Source: Lineus longissimus (Eukaryota; Nemertea; Pilidiophora; Heteronemertea; Lineidae). From it: a stretch of 64,000 bases of DNA. Position numbers and translations under genes: made by a program. How positions within the stretch are numbered: position 1 is the stretch's first letter; each line of letters starts with the position of its first letter. The notes under the pieces are model-generated. The model did not search any database and was not told the origin of the DNA. It saw only the letters and a list, made by a program, of their open reading frames with translations. Positions 10,689 to 23,300 of the stretch are shown here, piece after piece. Location: NCBI RefSeq assembly GCF_910592395.1, contig NC_088310.1, positions 22,389,501 to 22,453,500 on the forward strand, in the 5' to 3' direction.

Positions 10689-11960
10689 TGCCGCAGACTG
10701 GAGATTGGTTATTGCATTTGTCAGTACAGCCTGTCATCGACAATTCGTTAAAACTCCTAACACGCGGTCATTGTCTATCACAGACTTTCCTTCTGCACCA
10801 AGACACAACCTCCCATAGACTGGAAGCTGAAAATCACATAAGCTATCATAGACTGGACACTAAAATGCCTTCTACACCAGTCACAACCTCTCATTTACTG
10901 GGAACTAAAGTTCTTTCTACACCAGTCAAAACCTCACGGACTGGGGACTGAAATTCCTTCTACACCAGCCACAACCCCTCATTGGCTAAGGACTCGAGTT
11001 CCTTCTACACCAGTCACAACCTCTCATTGACTGAGGACTGGAATTCCTTCTACACCAGGCACAACCTCTTATGGAACGAGGACAGTCGTTCCTTCTATAC
11101 AAGTCACACCCTCTTACGGACTGCGGAAGTCACAGCCTCTTATGGACTGCGGACTGATATTCCTTCCATGCATGCCGTCCCTCAGACTGAGAACAGAAAC
11201 TCCCTCCGCACAAGTCACAACCTCTCATGACTGAGGACCGACACTTCCTTCCATGTACACCCTTACGAAAAAGATCTCTGGCAGATTCACCATGGTAAGA
11301 TCGGAGTTTACCATGCTCACCATGGTGAATGTAGAATTTACCATGCTCACCATGGTAAAATATTTCACCGTCTCAATTCACCATGGTGAAGTGCTGTCAG
11401 TTTACCATGGTGAATTGTGGATTTACCATGGTGAACTTGAGACACATTTTTCCAAAGGGCACCATCATGACCTCGCTCGACCTAGGACCAGATATTCCTT
11501 CTACACAAGTCACAATATCTTAAGGACTAGTGTATGAAATCCCTTCTTCACCAGGCACAACATTATTCATGCTACACCAGTATCAGAATGGAGTCTGAAA
11601 TTACTACAACCGGGTATAACCTCATCCTCCCTCATAGTCATAGGCTGAGTGCAACGTCCAGTACCTTTCGCAATCGGTTTTAATCCGATGGCGGGAATAT
11701 CCAGTTACAGTCTGTAACTGTTGTATAGACTGGAGTCTAATTTCGTGCCACACGAGTCACATGCTGTATTACACTGGACAAAAGATGATCCCTACTACAC
11801 TAGCAAACTCCTGTCATAGCATTTGGGACTGGAATCCCTGACCCTTCGACAATCGCGACCTACCGTAGTTTGGAGGCTTTAAGACGACCTACCTCACCAC
11901 ACTGAGACTGTCGTAGACTGCAGATTTCCTTCACGAATCCCCTGCTACATCATTCACAAC
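10689..11960 (+). repeat. Degenerate minisatellite, unit about 45 bp, forward orientation
   Basis: Repeats of the type GACTGGAATTCCTTCTACAC followed by CAGTCACAACCTCTCATG recur with growing decay from about 10,800 to 11,950. The clearest copies are at 10,860-11,230. Short ORFs here translate the repeat (SFYTSHNL-like) and are not genes. The same unit appears reverse-complemented at 12560-12912. Confidence 0.7.
11286..11436. repeat. Array of six CCATGG-centred palindromes
   Basis: TTCACCATGGTGAA, a perfect 14-bp palindrome, and close variants (TTCACCATGGTAA, TTTACCATGGTGAA, CTCACCATGGTGAA) occur six times at roughly 20-40 bp spacing inside the minisatellite. TTTACCATGCTCACC also repeats. The related half-site TTCACCAT reappears in the hairpin at 12218. 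Confidence 0.75.
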
Positions 11961-11977
11961 CTGTCTTGAACTAAATT

Positions 11978-12155
11978 CAGTACAACCGCTCTATTAAGGA
12001 CACGCTCGGGACTTCCAAGTGCTGTCCTTAATAGAGAGGTGTCCTGATTAGAGAGGTCAAATTGAAAGGAAAGTGCCATTTTGGGACCAAAACTACTGTC
12101 CTTAATATGGAGGTTGTCCTTGATAGAGAGGTGTCCGCTAAGGGAGGTTCCACTG
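11978..12155. mobile_element. Small MITE with ~26-bp TIRs, pogo/Tc1-mariner style
   Basis: The left end CAGTACAACCGCTCTATTAA and the reverse complement of the right end, CAGTGGAACCTCCCTTAGCG, share a CAGT...AACC...GGACAC pattern. Sub-terminal copies of TCCTTAATAGAGAGGTGTCC repeat inside. The right end is followed by TA, but the left-flank TA is not visible. It has no coding capacity and is inserted in the minisatellite district. Confidence 0.6.
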
Positions 12156-12217
12156 TACTATCTCTCCTCCACCATTCGAAGGTGTTATAGACTAGAGACT
12201 AAAATCAGAGCTTCCTT

Positions 12218-12284
12218 GTATTTATCGTTCACCATAATATGGTGAACGATAAATACAGTAAACGACATATTATGTCGTTTACTG
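12218..12284. repeat. Two adjacent palindromes (18-bp and 13-bp arms)
   Basis: 12218-12256: GTATTTATCGTTCACCAT, AAT, then the exact reverse complement. 12256-12284: CAGTAAACGACAT, ATT, then the exact reverse complement. They share base 12256 and have similar 3-nt centres. This resembles the tandem hairpins at 10529-10650. Confidence 0.85.
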
Positions 12285-12559
12285 AGGCTGAAATAACTTC
12301 AACATGAGCCCGTTTATTCTAAAGTAACTGTCACTCCCGGGCTGTCACTGCACGTTATGGGAAGAGATTTATAATTGACGGGTCAGTCAAAGCCTGTCAC
12401 AGAGCGAAGACAAAACATTTCTACACGTGTCACAATCTCTAAAGGCCTGGATGTCCGTACTAAATACCTGTCACTGCCTGTTAGATGCTGGAGACAGAAT
12501 CATCATCATTGTGCCTGTGCAGTGATAAATGAAAAAGAGGCTAAAAAAGACGGCAAGGA

Positions 12560-12912
12560 GGAATAAAAATGGAATTTCAGTCCCGAGTCCATGATAGGTT
12601 GTGTGATTTTCAGCGACCAGTCCATAGGAGGTTGTAACTGGTTTAGAAGGGACTTCTGTCCTCAATCAACGAGAGGCTGTGACTGGTGTAGAAAAAAATT
12701 CTGTACACAGTCCCAAGTCCTTGAGAGGTGGGGATGGTGTGGAAGGAATTTCAGTCCCCAGCCCATGAAAGGTTGTGACTAGTGGTGTAGAAGGAACCTC
12801 AGTCCCCAGTCAATGATAGAGTGTGATGGTGTAGAAGGAACTTTTGTCCTCGGTCCATTATAGATTGTGATAGTACTATTGTGGGAGGAATTTTAGTCTC
12901 GAGTCCATGAGA
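12560..12912 (-). repeat. Same ~46-bp minisatellite in reverse orientation
   Basis: Roughly eight copies of CAGTCCCCAGTCCATGAGAG followed by GTTGTGACTGGTGTAGAAGG occur. This is the reverse complement of the unit in 10689-11960. With that block it forms a diffuse inverted arrangement around about 12,200, where the palindrome pair lies. Confidence 0.7.
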
Positions 12913-13340
12913 TGTGAAAAAACACAACCAAATCGATCATTCAGCTATGGTCCGAGATGTACGAGTCCAAAATGACGAAGGCAGCGCCCGTCCCTTTCAT
13001 TCATACCAAAACAGTAACAAATATAGGAAAGGACTGGTCTTGGGTGGACTTCGAAATAAAGGGGGCGGCTTCTTGTTCAAGCAGACAACCGACGACATAT
13101 GAACGTTATCGGGTAGGTAGCGTCCAGAGACTCGATGTCCAAGCAATAGAGACGTCTCTGAGAGGGCACGAACATTGGAATAACCTTGGAGTAACCAGGA
13201 TTTAACCAAGCAGGATGTTGATGATATAGCCTGTATTGTACGCGCCAGTCACCGGTTGACCGCGCCCACTCAGGAGCCAATGAAGGAATTCCTCAATGAC
13301 CGGCGGGTTAAGCCGTGCCATATACCTGGGGGTACTTTTC

Positions 13341-13530
13341 AGTGCCTATGGCAAGATTTGTGGGTAAATTGTTCGTCATCCTGGTCATAAGTTTCGCCAT
13401 ATTTCGCCATTTCTCATCAATCACATGATTTCTTTCAAAGAGTGCCTATGGCAAGATTTGTGGGTAAATTGTTCGTCATCCTGGTCATAAGTTTCGCCAT
13501 TTCTCATCAATCACATGATTTCTTTCAAAG
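13341..13530 (+). repeat. Two-copy tandem duplication (100 bp and 90 bp)
   Basis: 13341-13440 and 13441-13530 are identical except that copy 2 lacks a 10-bp direct repeat (ATTTCGCCAT) present in copy 1. Both start AGTGCCTATGGCAAG and end TTTCTTTCAAAG. The absence of other visible differences points to a recent event. Confidence 0.9.
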
Positions 13531-13976
13531 AGATTTCGTTATATTACAACTCTATAGACCTATTCAATGGTCCCACTAGATATAGAGGAAGTTGGCACGT
13601 AGATATACAGTCTTCCGGAAATCCCAACATGGGGCAACTGGGTGTCACAAAAGTGGGCGTACGGGTTACAATATCTTTCCATCTGATGAACCATTTCCTA
13701 TGTGTCATTGTTTGAATTCCATGGACTTTGATTATTCCGTAGTAAAAGAACATTCTCTGTGTTGATAAAGGGCGACTATTATAACAATATGCACAGACAG
13801 AAGCTAGTTTAAATTGGTAATCTTTTTGGGGGTTGGATAGAGTTTGAATCAGCATTAGTCCTCACAGAAGCCTGACCCGTCCTCCCTTTAGCCGACTTGG
13901 GAAGTCCGCTTTCTCACCAGGCAGGAAGTCGACATGCGGATGGTCATGTCTGCCGATTTAGTTTGCCTTCGAGAAG

Positions 13977-16900
13977 ATGATGAGGTGGTTGGACTTCCTC
14001 GTTCTCGCATGGACTGGCGGTAAGTTCAACTTACTTTAATGACGTAGTCTGTACATTGTCGTCGCTCTCCCGCCCAGCTCGTTATTTCAATATAAACCTA
14101 GCAACGGTGTTTTTCAAATGCTCAAATTCGTCTCAATCAGTTCAGTTTGAGTTCGGGATTGGTGGCTTTCTTCCAGTCGCGATCGAATGTTTCAGGATTT
14201 GACGACTTAAAGAGATTAAGGCTCCCGTTTATCAGTCTTCACGTCTCACTCTTTGAGGCTTCTGGCAGACGACAGTCCTGAATCTCTTTAAATAACTATC
14301 CCGGTCACCTGATATTTGTGACGACAATTTAAAGTTTGGAAACCCATTACACAAGAAAATTCCAAAAGAAATTTGTGCAATCTATCAGCTATCGGTAACG
14401 GGAATTTCATTTTGTGATTTTCCACCTTTCAGTCGCTCTGTGCGATCGGTCATGGGCGTGTCAGGGTGATCAACTCAGATGTGGTTCCACGTGTTATGAC
14501 CCGTTCGAGTCGACTTGTTGCTCCAACAAACTCATCGACACCGGAAACGAGCTATGCTGTGATGGTAGGTCACTACTGGACGCTTTTTTAATGCCTTCCT
14601 ACAATTCACGGCGCTACACCGCGAATGTTCAAACCCTGACAACGGACGCCAAGGAGACTCCCGCTCTGTGGCTAGATTTCCACATACATGATATTTGTTA
14701 GAAAATATCTTTACTGAGGCTCACTATAGCTGATTTGAAGTTGCACAATAATATAAAGTTATGTCAGTGCATGACACAGTTTCATCTGAGCTTTGCCCCA
14801 TAAAAAACAAAACTGCCGGGTATATTTTCAATAAAAATACTCTTTATTCAAGCACCAAGTATACAACAAGTGACTAAGTAAGAATCGAATTACGCCATTT
14901 TACTTTTAACTTTTGGTCCTGTTCTCATGTGATCTCCCATGAAATGATTGCATTACATATACAGCAATGATGTTACTTCTCAATTCAATGTCCCTATAAT
15001 ACCATAATTCCCTGATAACTATAGACTTAATCAGGTAAGGATGCTGTTTTCAATGGTACTCAATGTCTTCCCCTAGTAGGGTTAAGAGCCTTGCTCAAGG
15101 GTGCAGAGACAAAACAGTGGTGATCCATCCAAAAATAGAACTCACAACCTCCTGACGAGTGCTTGCTTTATGACCTTCATGGTAGGCCCATTTCTAATAA
15201 TATTTTTAACCTTCACACACATCAACATTCACATACGAATCATATTTCTGGGGGCTCTTTCCAAGAACAATTTTTAGCAGTGGGCAGCACCTTCCAAGTG
15301 TCTACAAGGACTGGCAGTGATGATTCATTTTCACATAACTGAGTGGACACAGTATTTTACCAATCCCTCTTTCTGACACATCGGCACCCACGTATCGTTT
15401 TGAAGGTTTAGCAGTAATGTCACACCATGACACTTCGAAGATAATTGGGAGCATGAGTTGTGTTGAATTACTTGGGAGACACTGTGCCAGGCAAGCATGG
15501 CAAATTAAATCACTAGACGTCACCTGAAAAAATAAGAAAAACAATGGGCTATTAAAGGCAGCGTGCAGTCACTTTTCTAACCTATCTCACTACCATAACT
15601 TATCTGAAAAGTTCATTCTAGAACACAAGATTAAAACAAAGGGTTGGTAGTATCGGTAGGGGTAGTACCTTCAGGCCACTGAAAGAGAGAAAGCAGTACT
15701 TCTTTCCCATAAATCTGAGCAGTCTAAATAAGTAGGTGTTCTGGTTCTCTTGAATTGACCCCCTTGGTTTTACTGGTGACCAATGACGTCCAAAAAAAAA
15801 CGTGCAAGGGTTCAGAAGTGCCAAAACTGCAAATGCCTGTGTGCAATAACGACTGTAATTAATCTATAAACAAACTGGAAACCATAATTTCTGATCTTGG
15901 CCAGATGTGACAAAAATTTGGTAATATTCAAATTGATATTTTCGGAATTATTGATTAAAAGTATGTACTAGTTATCTTTTTTGTGTCACCTACATAATTT
16001 CAGGCAATGTAAGGGCCACCAACGGCAATGAAGATCTCCAGTGCTGTGGGGCAGAGCTCTACAACTGGAAAGAAAAGAAGTGTTGCTCCACGGATCATAT
16101 CATCCCGATTGATTATAAATGCTGCAGAAATGGTAAGTAATTTGTTACGCTGGTGTCTTTTACTGACTGCACTATAACATTACTGACTGAACTATAGACA
16201 GACATTCTAATCCTGGGGTTGATCTTTTTTGGTTCTGGCTGAATTATTTCTGATCAGGGGGTCATTTGCATCTAAATATTGAATAATTTATAAAAGACTC
16301 AATGTGATAGAAGCCTGTTATAAGTGGTTCTTTCCCATATGCTAAAATTGTGCAAATGGACAAGGGAAAAAAGTCTGTTTGAGGAATACATTCTTTTAAA
16401 AAATACTCTTACAAATATCAATGCTTCGTGAATGACAAAATTTATAGGTGCAAAGGTTCTATTTGGATCTATCAGAACTATAAAGCACAAATTAGATGCT
16501 AATCTATACTTGGAATTATTAATGTCAACTGTTCTATTTTAGCACCCGGAGGATATATCAATATGACCAACATTTTTTGTTGCAACGGAAACCCCATTCT
16601 TTATGCTCCTGACGTGAATGCCTGCTGTGGGGCAACTGGCTACAACAGAAATACTGCCAAGTGTTGCAGAGGAGGCGGCAGGGGTTCTCTACTTGCAATG
16701 GATGATGCCTTAAACCATGGGTTCTGCTGTGCCACAAGAACCAGTGATTATGGTCCCATCATAGAATCAAATCCTTACAGTGACAAGACGCATATATGCT
16801 GTGGAGGTTTGTACCGCCAAGAATTTTACAAAGATACAGGAGTAAGAAAGATTAAAGAAATCAGTTTCATGCCATAACATAGGATGAAAACTCATCCAAA

Positions 16901-19288
16901 TACTGTAGGTCACATCTTTACGATGATATTACGGTACTAGCGGTTGAGATATGTAGCAAAAAATTGACCACAATCTTAATGCGTTTAAAACCAAGAAATA
17001 TGAGACCGATGACAAATCTTTCTGAACAGATCAATATGGACATTGAAATTCCTTAACCCCTATATTTTTCTAACATAGGTAAAATAGTACCATTTACCAA
17101 GCAATGTTGTGGAACAACAGTACCAACGAATAATCAACTGTGCTGTTCTCGGGTAGCAGTTGACAAGCGAGATCGTCATTCCAATGCATGCTGTTATGAA
17201 CCTTCAACAAACATCTACCACACGTATAATAGTCAAAGTGAGGTAAGTTACATTTAGACTGCAATACAGAGACAGAGTTAAATGTCAGAGTGTGAACTAT
17301 TAAGAAAGCCACGACTCTACAGGATTGGTCATTTACCACCCAACTACTACATGTACCAGTTCAATTTGCCCCTTCGGCTATTTACCTAAAAACTAAATTT
17401 TCGATAAGTAGCTAAATTTTTTTACTACTAAGAGCAACTCTCACTCCGCCTGTAGACTTTATGATTATGTCACCATCAAAGAGTGACAAGATACAAGTGA
17501 AAGTTATCCTAGTTTTGCTCAAGATGATTCCATATAGAAAGAGTGAAGTTCATTAAACCAAACAATTTTAAAATCACCATTACTTTCAGTTCTGTGACAG
17601 AGCAGGCAAGATACATTCTAACATAACACAACTCATTATCAGAAGATTACAAGAAGAAGTCCATGTCTGTGGACGACGGTCTTACAATACTGCCACTGAA
17701 ATATGCTGTAGGGGAATGCTCCATCCAAGATTGGGAGCCACAACGCAATGCTGTGACCTGAGAGTTTATGATACAAGGTTTGATCTCTGTTGCAAGGGGA
17801 GGATCAAAAGAGGAAAGAGTCAAAAGAATTATATGTAAGTTTCAACCACTATTTTGGAATTGGAAGTGCAGACAGTGCAAAAACCTAAAAGACATTTTAG
17901 GCTATAATTAGCAATAAGCGTGGGGTGTGGGTTGCTGATATAATGTAGAACTTGTAATAAGCGAGCACCGTGGGAAATCAGAATAGGCCTAGGTTTTTAT
18001 TTGTACATTTATACATTCCAACCTTCACAGGAGCAACCTCGATTTATTCATCCTGATAACATGGCCTGGAAATATCGGATCATACTATCAGCATGATTCA
18101 TGTGGGGAAATCCAATGACACAATGTGAAATTTCCTTCTGGGTGTCGCTCGAAAACTTGACCTTTGGCCTGACAGGATCCTGCATTAAAACTATTCATGA
18201 AACCAAGGGTGAACCCAAACTTACAGAATCTGTCCATACCAAGATATCTCAAAAGGACAGTTGTACTAAATTATGAGGTTGAAGAACTTTTAAAAACAAG
18301 AATTTAAAAATGAAACACTTATTTTAAAGTCTCTGTCAAAAAAGTTTGCAATTCACAAATTTGTACCTTAAACTTCATAACTATCATATTTGGGGTGAAG
18401 GATATAGGAAATTTCCTTTTGAAAATTAAATCATTATGCATAGGGCTGAGTGAGTTGCATATTACTATGATGGGAAATCCCACACAGTTTCATCAGTACG
18501 GACATGCTGGATTTCCCAGTGTAAGCTAATGTTTTGACAACTCATCCACTCATACAGGTCATAAAGATATACATATCAAAAGCCTGACATATCCCATACA
18601 CATATTCCACTAGCAACGTAAGGCCAGTATTATTCCAAACACCATGCTCGTGACAATGCGATTTAAAACACGTACCAAATACCTGTCCCATATTAATTCA
18701 AAGGATCATGCAGTGGAAAACCTTTTGGGGAAAACCTCTTGTTGGATGGCTTCCAGAAAATGCCCTCAAATTTAAAGTGCTGCCATCTGGGTCACCAAAC
18801 AAAAAACATTTTTGGTGGCAGAAATACCATGATACAATTTTCATGGAGCATGACTAACCAAAAGGTAATGGGAAATACTACCGAAACAAATGAAATATCA
18901 GAGAGTTTAACGGTTCAAGTCAAACATATAATTCAATCAAACCCCATATGTCCTACACATTGTACGTCTTATATGCTTGTAAAATCATGTCGTTTTGTGT
19001 CTGTTTTACAGATGTTGTGGCCGCAAAGTTATAGCAAAATCTGACCAACGAAAATGCCCCAATCGAAGGCACAATGTGGATGATTGTGCTCGGCAGAGCT
19101 ACGATAAGACACGACACCGTTGCTGTGATGGAATCCTAAGGCGGTACTATTCATCAAATCAGAAATGCTGCGGTTGGGACATTTTTGATTCAAGGAAGGA
19201 AAAATGTTGCCAAAGAAATTTTATAGTGCGAAAACACAAAATTTGCAAAAGGATACTACGGAGTAGATCTCATCGACAAAATTCATAG
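13977..19288 (+). CDS. Galaxin-like dicysteine-repeat protein 2, complete, secreted
   Basis: Exons: 13977-14019, 14433-14564, 16004-16132, 16543-16806, 17079-17242, 17590-17834 and 19012-19288 (TAG at 19286). They sum to 1254 nt, a 417-aa product. Exon 1 gives a clear signal peptide (MMRWLDFLVLAWTGVALC), so the protein should be exported. About 20 Cys-Cys pairs follow, for example QCCG, KCCRGGG and KCCGWDIFD, with Tyr residues between them in the galaxin manner. The C-terminal tail is basic (KRILRSRSHRQNS). Introns 1-4 are phase 1, then phase 0, then phase 2, the same order as the 3' half of the upstream galaxin-like gene, so the two are tandem paralogues. Family members are extracellular-matrix proteins linked to biomineral matrix; function here is inferred. 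Confidence 0.85.
15070..15175. repeat. Dispersed repeat fragment in intron 2 of galaxin-like gene 2
   Basis: GGTTAAGAGCCTTGCTCAAG, then GTGGTGATCC and GAACTCACAACCTCCTGACG. This GCCTTGCTCAAGGG ... ACAACCTCC pattern is common in marine-animal SINE/MITE families. Only a fragment is present and its ends are unclear. Confidence 0.45.
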
Positions 19289-20019
19289 ACATATTTCTTA
19301 AACAAAATAACCATTACAAAGCGAGCAAGGAACCAGGTTTTCAAACATTAATCATGTGGATGTCTGAATGGATGAGAGTAAACATGGACCACTGCAATGG
19401 CAGTCAGGTGGTCATTTTTTATTTTGGGATTGCGCCATCCTAAGAGATACCTGGCACAAAGATTTTAGCAAGCAGGGAATTATCCAATATATTACAAAGA
19501 GCTTTGGAAGTAAAAAAATTAATAAGTCACAGTAGATCAAGTCGTAGATTGGGCTACTCTTAGTAAAATTGGATGGGATATTTTTACAAGAATCTCTTAC
19601 TCTTTGCTGTGTTCACTGAAATTGCCTCTTTCAAAATCAAAGACCCATCCTATTGGTATTGAAATATCAATATCCATGAAAATTCACATTTTGCTCAGGG
19701 CTCTACCAATAAAAACAGAGCGAGATTTGTTTTCGTAAGAAGACATAAATTTTTTGGGCACCTTTTTCGAGAGATTTTCTTTTGTAAGAAGAAACATACA
19801 TTTTCTGGAATTATTTTCTACCCTAGCTCAAGAAGATAACATTTCTCAGGTTCTTTAGGAAGCACATTTAAAATTTTTTTGAGTGACATTGTTGCAGAGG
19901 CAATGCTTAAAAAGAACTATTACTGCAGATTATTGCCTGAAGGCAATATACAACACAAGAGTTAAAGAGTACATATCAGCATTTACATTTTTATAAATAC
20001 TGCCACACATATTCTTGTA

Positions 20020-20037
20020 ATAAATAATATTATTTAT
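20020..20037. terminator. AT palindrome, candidate poly(A) signal between convergent genes
   Basis: ATAAATAATATTATTTAT is a perfect 18-bp palindrome; with the preceding A it forms AATAAA on the plus strand at 20019. It lies about 730 bp after the stop of galaxin-like gene 2 and about 290 bp beyond the minus-strand TFB2M stop. It could serve the plus-strand gene and, more weakly, the opposite one. Confidence 0.35.
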
Positions 20038-20322
20038 CAACAAAGTGTTCATCTCATTTTTGCAATAAGATCACATCTGGTGATGGTCCATCACTTTAGA
20101 CTCTGCTAAAAACCACCTATATTGGGATATATCGCCTGATAGTATAAGCATACACAAGAAGATACCATTCTGCTCTTCTTGATTCCACATAAAGGTTTTT
20201 GAGAGCATTAAAATGTCCTTATCTTCATCCAGTACTTAAAATTTTAGGAGAACAAAAAACTAAAATTTTGGTCTGTGCGCAAAGTGATATCCATTCAAAC
20301 TTACCAAATATATTTCTTGCGG

Positions 20323-23300
20323 TCATGCATGTCGTTCTTCTTTTCTGTGACTCTCTTGACCATAATATTCGGAGTAGAAACTTGATGAATGTAACTCTGG
20401 CCAGGTAAGCATCGTCTGCAAGGAAAACATCCCCTGTTTCAAGTACAGACTGTTTATACAAGTCGCACCTGACCATGAAATCTGCACGTCACCACCATTG
20501 ACCCGTTCAGTGAGTTTCTCTCTAGGTTAGCTGATAATCATTCTTGTTGGACACCTAAGTCTCTAAGAAATTCTATACTTCTTGTCTTTTATCATTTACA
20601 AATATCAGTCAGAGTAATTATACTGGCTACATTAAATCGAAAATTTAACAAAATATTTACCTCAAATACTTTGAGCAAGTCATCTGGTGTAGTATCCCGA
20701 ACAGTATCTGTCATTGCATAGCCCGATTTGATCAGATCTAAGCCACGACCAGGGAACCAGGTACTGAAATAAAGAGTTGTTTGAATGTCAACAGGATCTT
20801 CCATTGCAATAGCAGGCTCAATTCAGGCCTCGACATAAAATATTTGTAGCTGCCCTTCATAGGCTTATTAATTTCTTGCCATGGACCATTCACGTGGACT
20901 GATTCATGGCAGAACATTCCTGAGCTGTTTCAGAGAGGAGTTTGTTTTAAAAGTGTCCGCCAACTTAGCTGTTAGTTAGATAAAGGCAACAGCATGCAGA
21001 TGCAGATATTATTTTAAAACCTACTTACTCGACATTAGGGATCAACCTGGCAGTTTTCTTCACTAACATCTCTTTTAGAAAAAACTGGAACAAGCCAAGA
21101 TATTCTGCTGGAACCACTTGTTCAAACAGGTTCCACTTGGGGGTCATACGCAACAACACAAACGGTTCCTTTTTATATTTCTGCATAAAGTAGAAAAAAA
21201 TTTTCCCATAGAAACTTGCAAGACTGACAAATTATTATGAATTCAATTATCTGTTATGACCTATGCTTTCTAAGATGAAAATTGCACTTTTTATATTACA
21301 AATACCGTTTTGTTTTTCTTTGAAATAATAATGTTTCCAGTGAGGGTTTAGATAACGATTCAAACTTGAGTCGTCATGCTCTTTAGCCATGCCCCTCTTT
21401 TTTATCACAAACCTTGAATTTTTCATCCTTATATGTTTTCATCAGAGGCATCGGATAGAGATACTCTGTTGGAACCTGTAAGGAAAACAAGCATTATGCC
21501 AATATTAAGACGAAGCAAGAAAATGTTTGGTCCTCATATTTGTGTTGAAGCAGTTTGCATCACATCAGATCTGGTGCACCAAAACATTCAATCAATGAAT
21601 TTGCTTGAGATTACAAGCCACCCGAGAGGTTAAGAAGTTAAATGTTGAGTGTTCACCGTCGTTATTTCGTAAGGGCATGACAAAAGCCTGACTGTGAATA
21701 CCAACGTAAGAAATTAATACCAGTGATCAGATGGGACATCTCCGTTTTAAAGATGACTGAAAGAGGAAAGTACCTTTAGTAAGCTTTCTGTGTCAAACAG
21801 GAGATGTTGCAGTACATTCTTGATTCGATAACAGGTCTTGGAAGGGAACGTTGGAGTCAAATTCTGAAATGGAAAGAATACTTTCGTATACAAATGGAAA
21901 AGATTGGTTAACCAAAGCATAGCATAGCACACTAAAATATGGCTTGCTGATGCACCATGAAGTGGATTGAGATATCTGGCAGACATGATTGATTATAGCT
22001 GGCATTGGCAATTTAAATGCCAATCAGATTCTTCGTGAGACTTATGCCTGGCGTTACAATATTTCCACTGTATTTGAAAGTTTGAGAGTTCATCAGTATT
22101 AACTCCAAGCTATTACTGACCATATGTTCCACACCAGAAACTATTGTTATGAACTGCACCCGGCCCTGGCTGTAGATGGAATCTTTATTCCTAACGAGCT
22201 GATGTTGCAGTGTACGGCTGAACTTCTTCTCATAGAGCCAGTGCCCTGCAGGATGGCAGATAATCTTCAGAGGAGGGTCTGGAGAAGAGGAAGTGAGAAG
22301 GTACACAATTTTGGTTTGAAAGGTAATCAATTTTTGAGCCAGCACTCTTCTCGTCTCTTTAACTCTACCTACCTCTTCTTTCATCAAGATAAGATGATTG
22401 TCAACAACGAGAAGAGGTTTGCTTGTATCATATCAAGAAACAAGACTACACGGTATTCTTTAAAAAAATACTACCGAATAGTCTTTGAATGTATTTATTC
22501 TTGCTCATGGCAGTACATGATACAAAAATCTGCTACTTTTTAAGAGAAAGATGAAAGAGAATTAAAAAGAGCCTCACCATCTAGGAAAGACTTAGCAGAA
22601 AAATCTGGCATGAGTTGGAGAAGTTCATAATATTTGTCTCCAATAAATGGATGTGAGAAGAAATGTTTATTGATGTAAGTTAATCTTCCTGGAAATGCTT
22701 CCATGATATCCTGAAATTCAACAAAACAGTCTCAGTTATTGGTATCATACTGCTGGGCTATTACATAGAAATAGCAGGGTAACATTTCATCACAAAAGAA
22801 ATGTGGCACTGCTTAAGATTTCTTCTTAAGCACTCATGGTAGCAAAAGTATGTAATAGTGGTGTTAAACCAAATTAACAGAGCAAATCGGGAGTTCATCG
22901 ATGAAAGGACATGCAGGGGTGTGTACTATTTTGCACAATCCTATTTTTAGAAAAGATCCCGCCCCATTTATGAGTAATTCGTAAATCGAGCTCTGGTCGA
23001 CACAAAATTGACGTGAGGGGCACAGTCGATTCTGCAAGTTTGGCGGGGGAGACTCCCCAAATTGCCAACAACTTACAAAATTGGATCATAGCCCGACTGG
23101 TGTATGTCTTACACCACCCTTTCGACTCAGGCTTTGAATTTGTTTTAACTAAAATTCAATGTACCTCCAATTCAGGATTGAAGACATCTTGGCGTTCTAT
23201 GGCAATCAATCGAGGCAGACCAGCTTCAAGTAATGCCCTGGTGACAACCCCTGGGCCTAAATACAAGATGAGAGAAAAGAAAATTTCTGCGAATATTCTT

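Noticed and set aside
10689-11537. Series of 80-95 codon plus-strand ORFs
   Set aside because: They translate the minisatellite and the CCATGG palindrome array, so their protein repeats mirror DNA repeats.
22124-22543. 139-codon plus-strand ORF
   Set aside because: Antisense to a TFB2M exon whose splice phases and family similarity are consistent.
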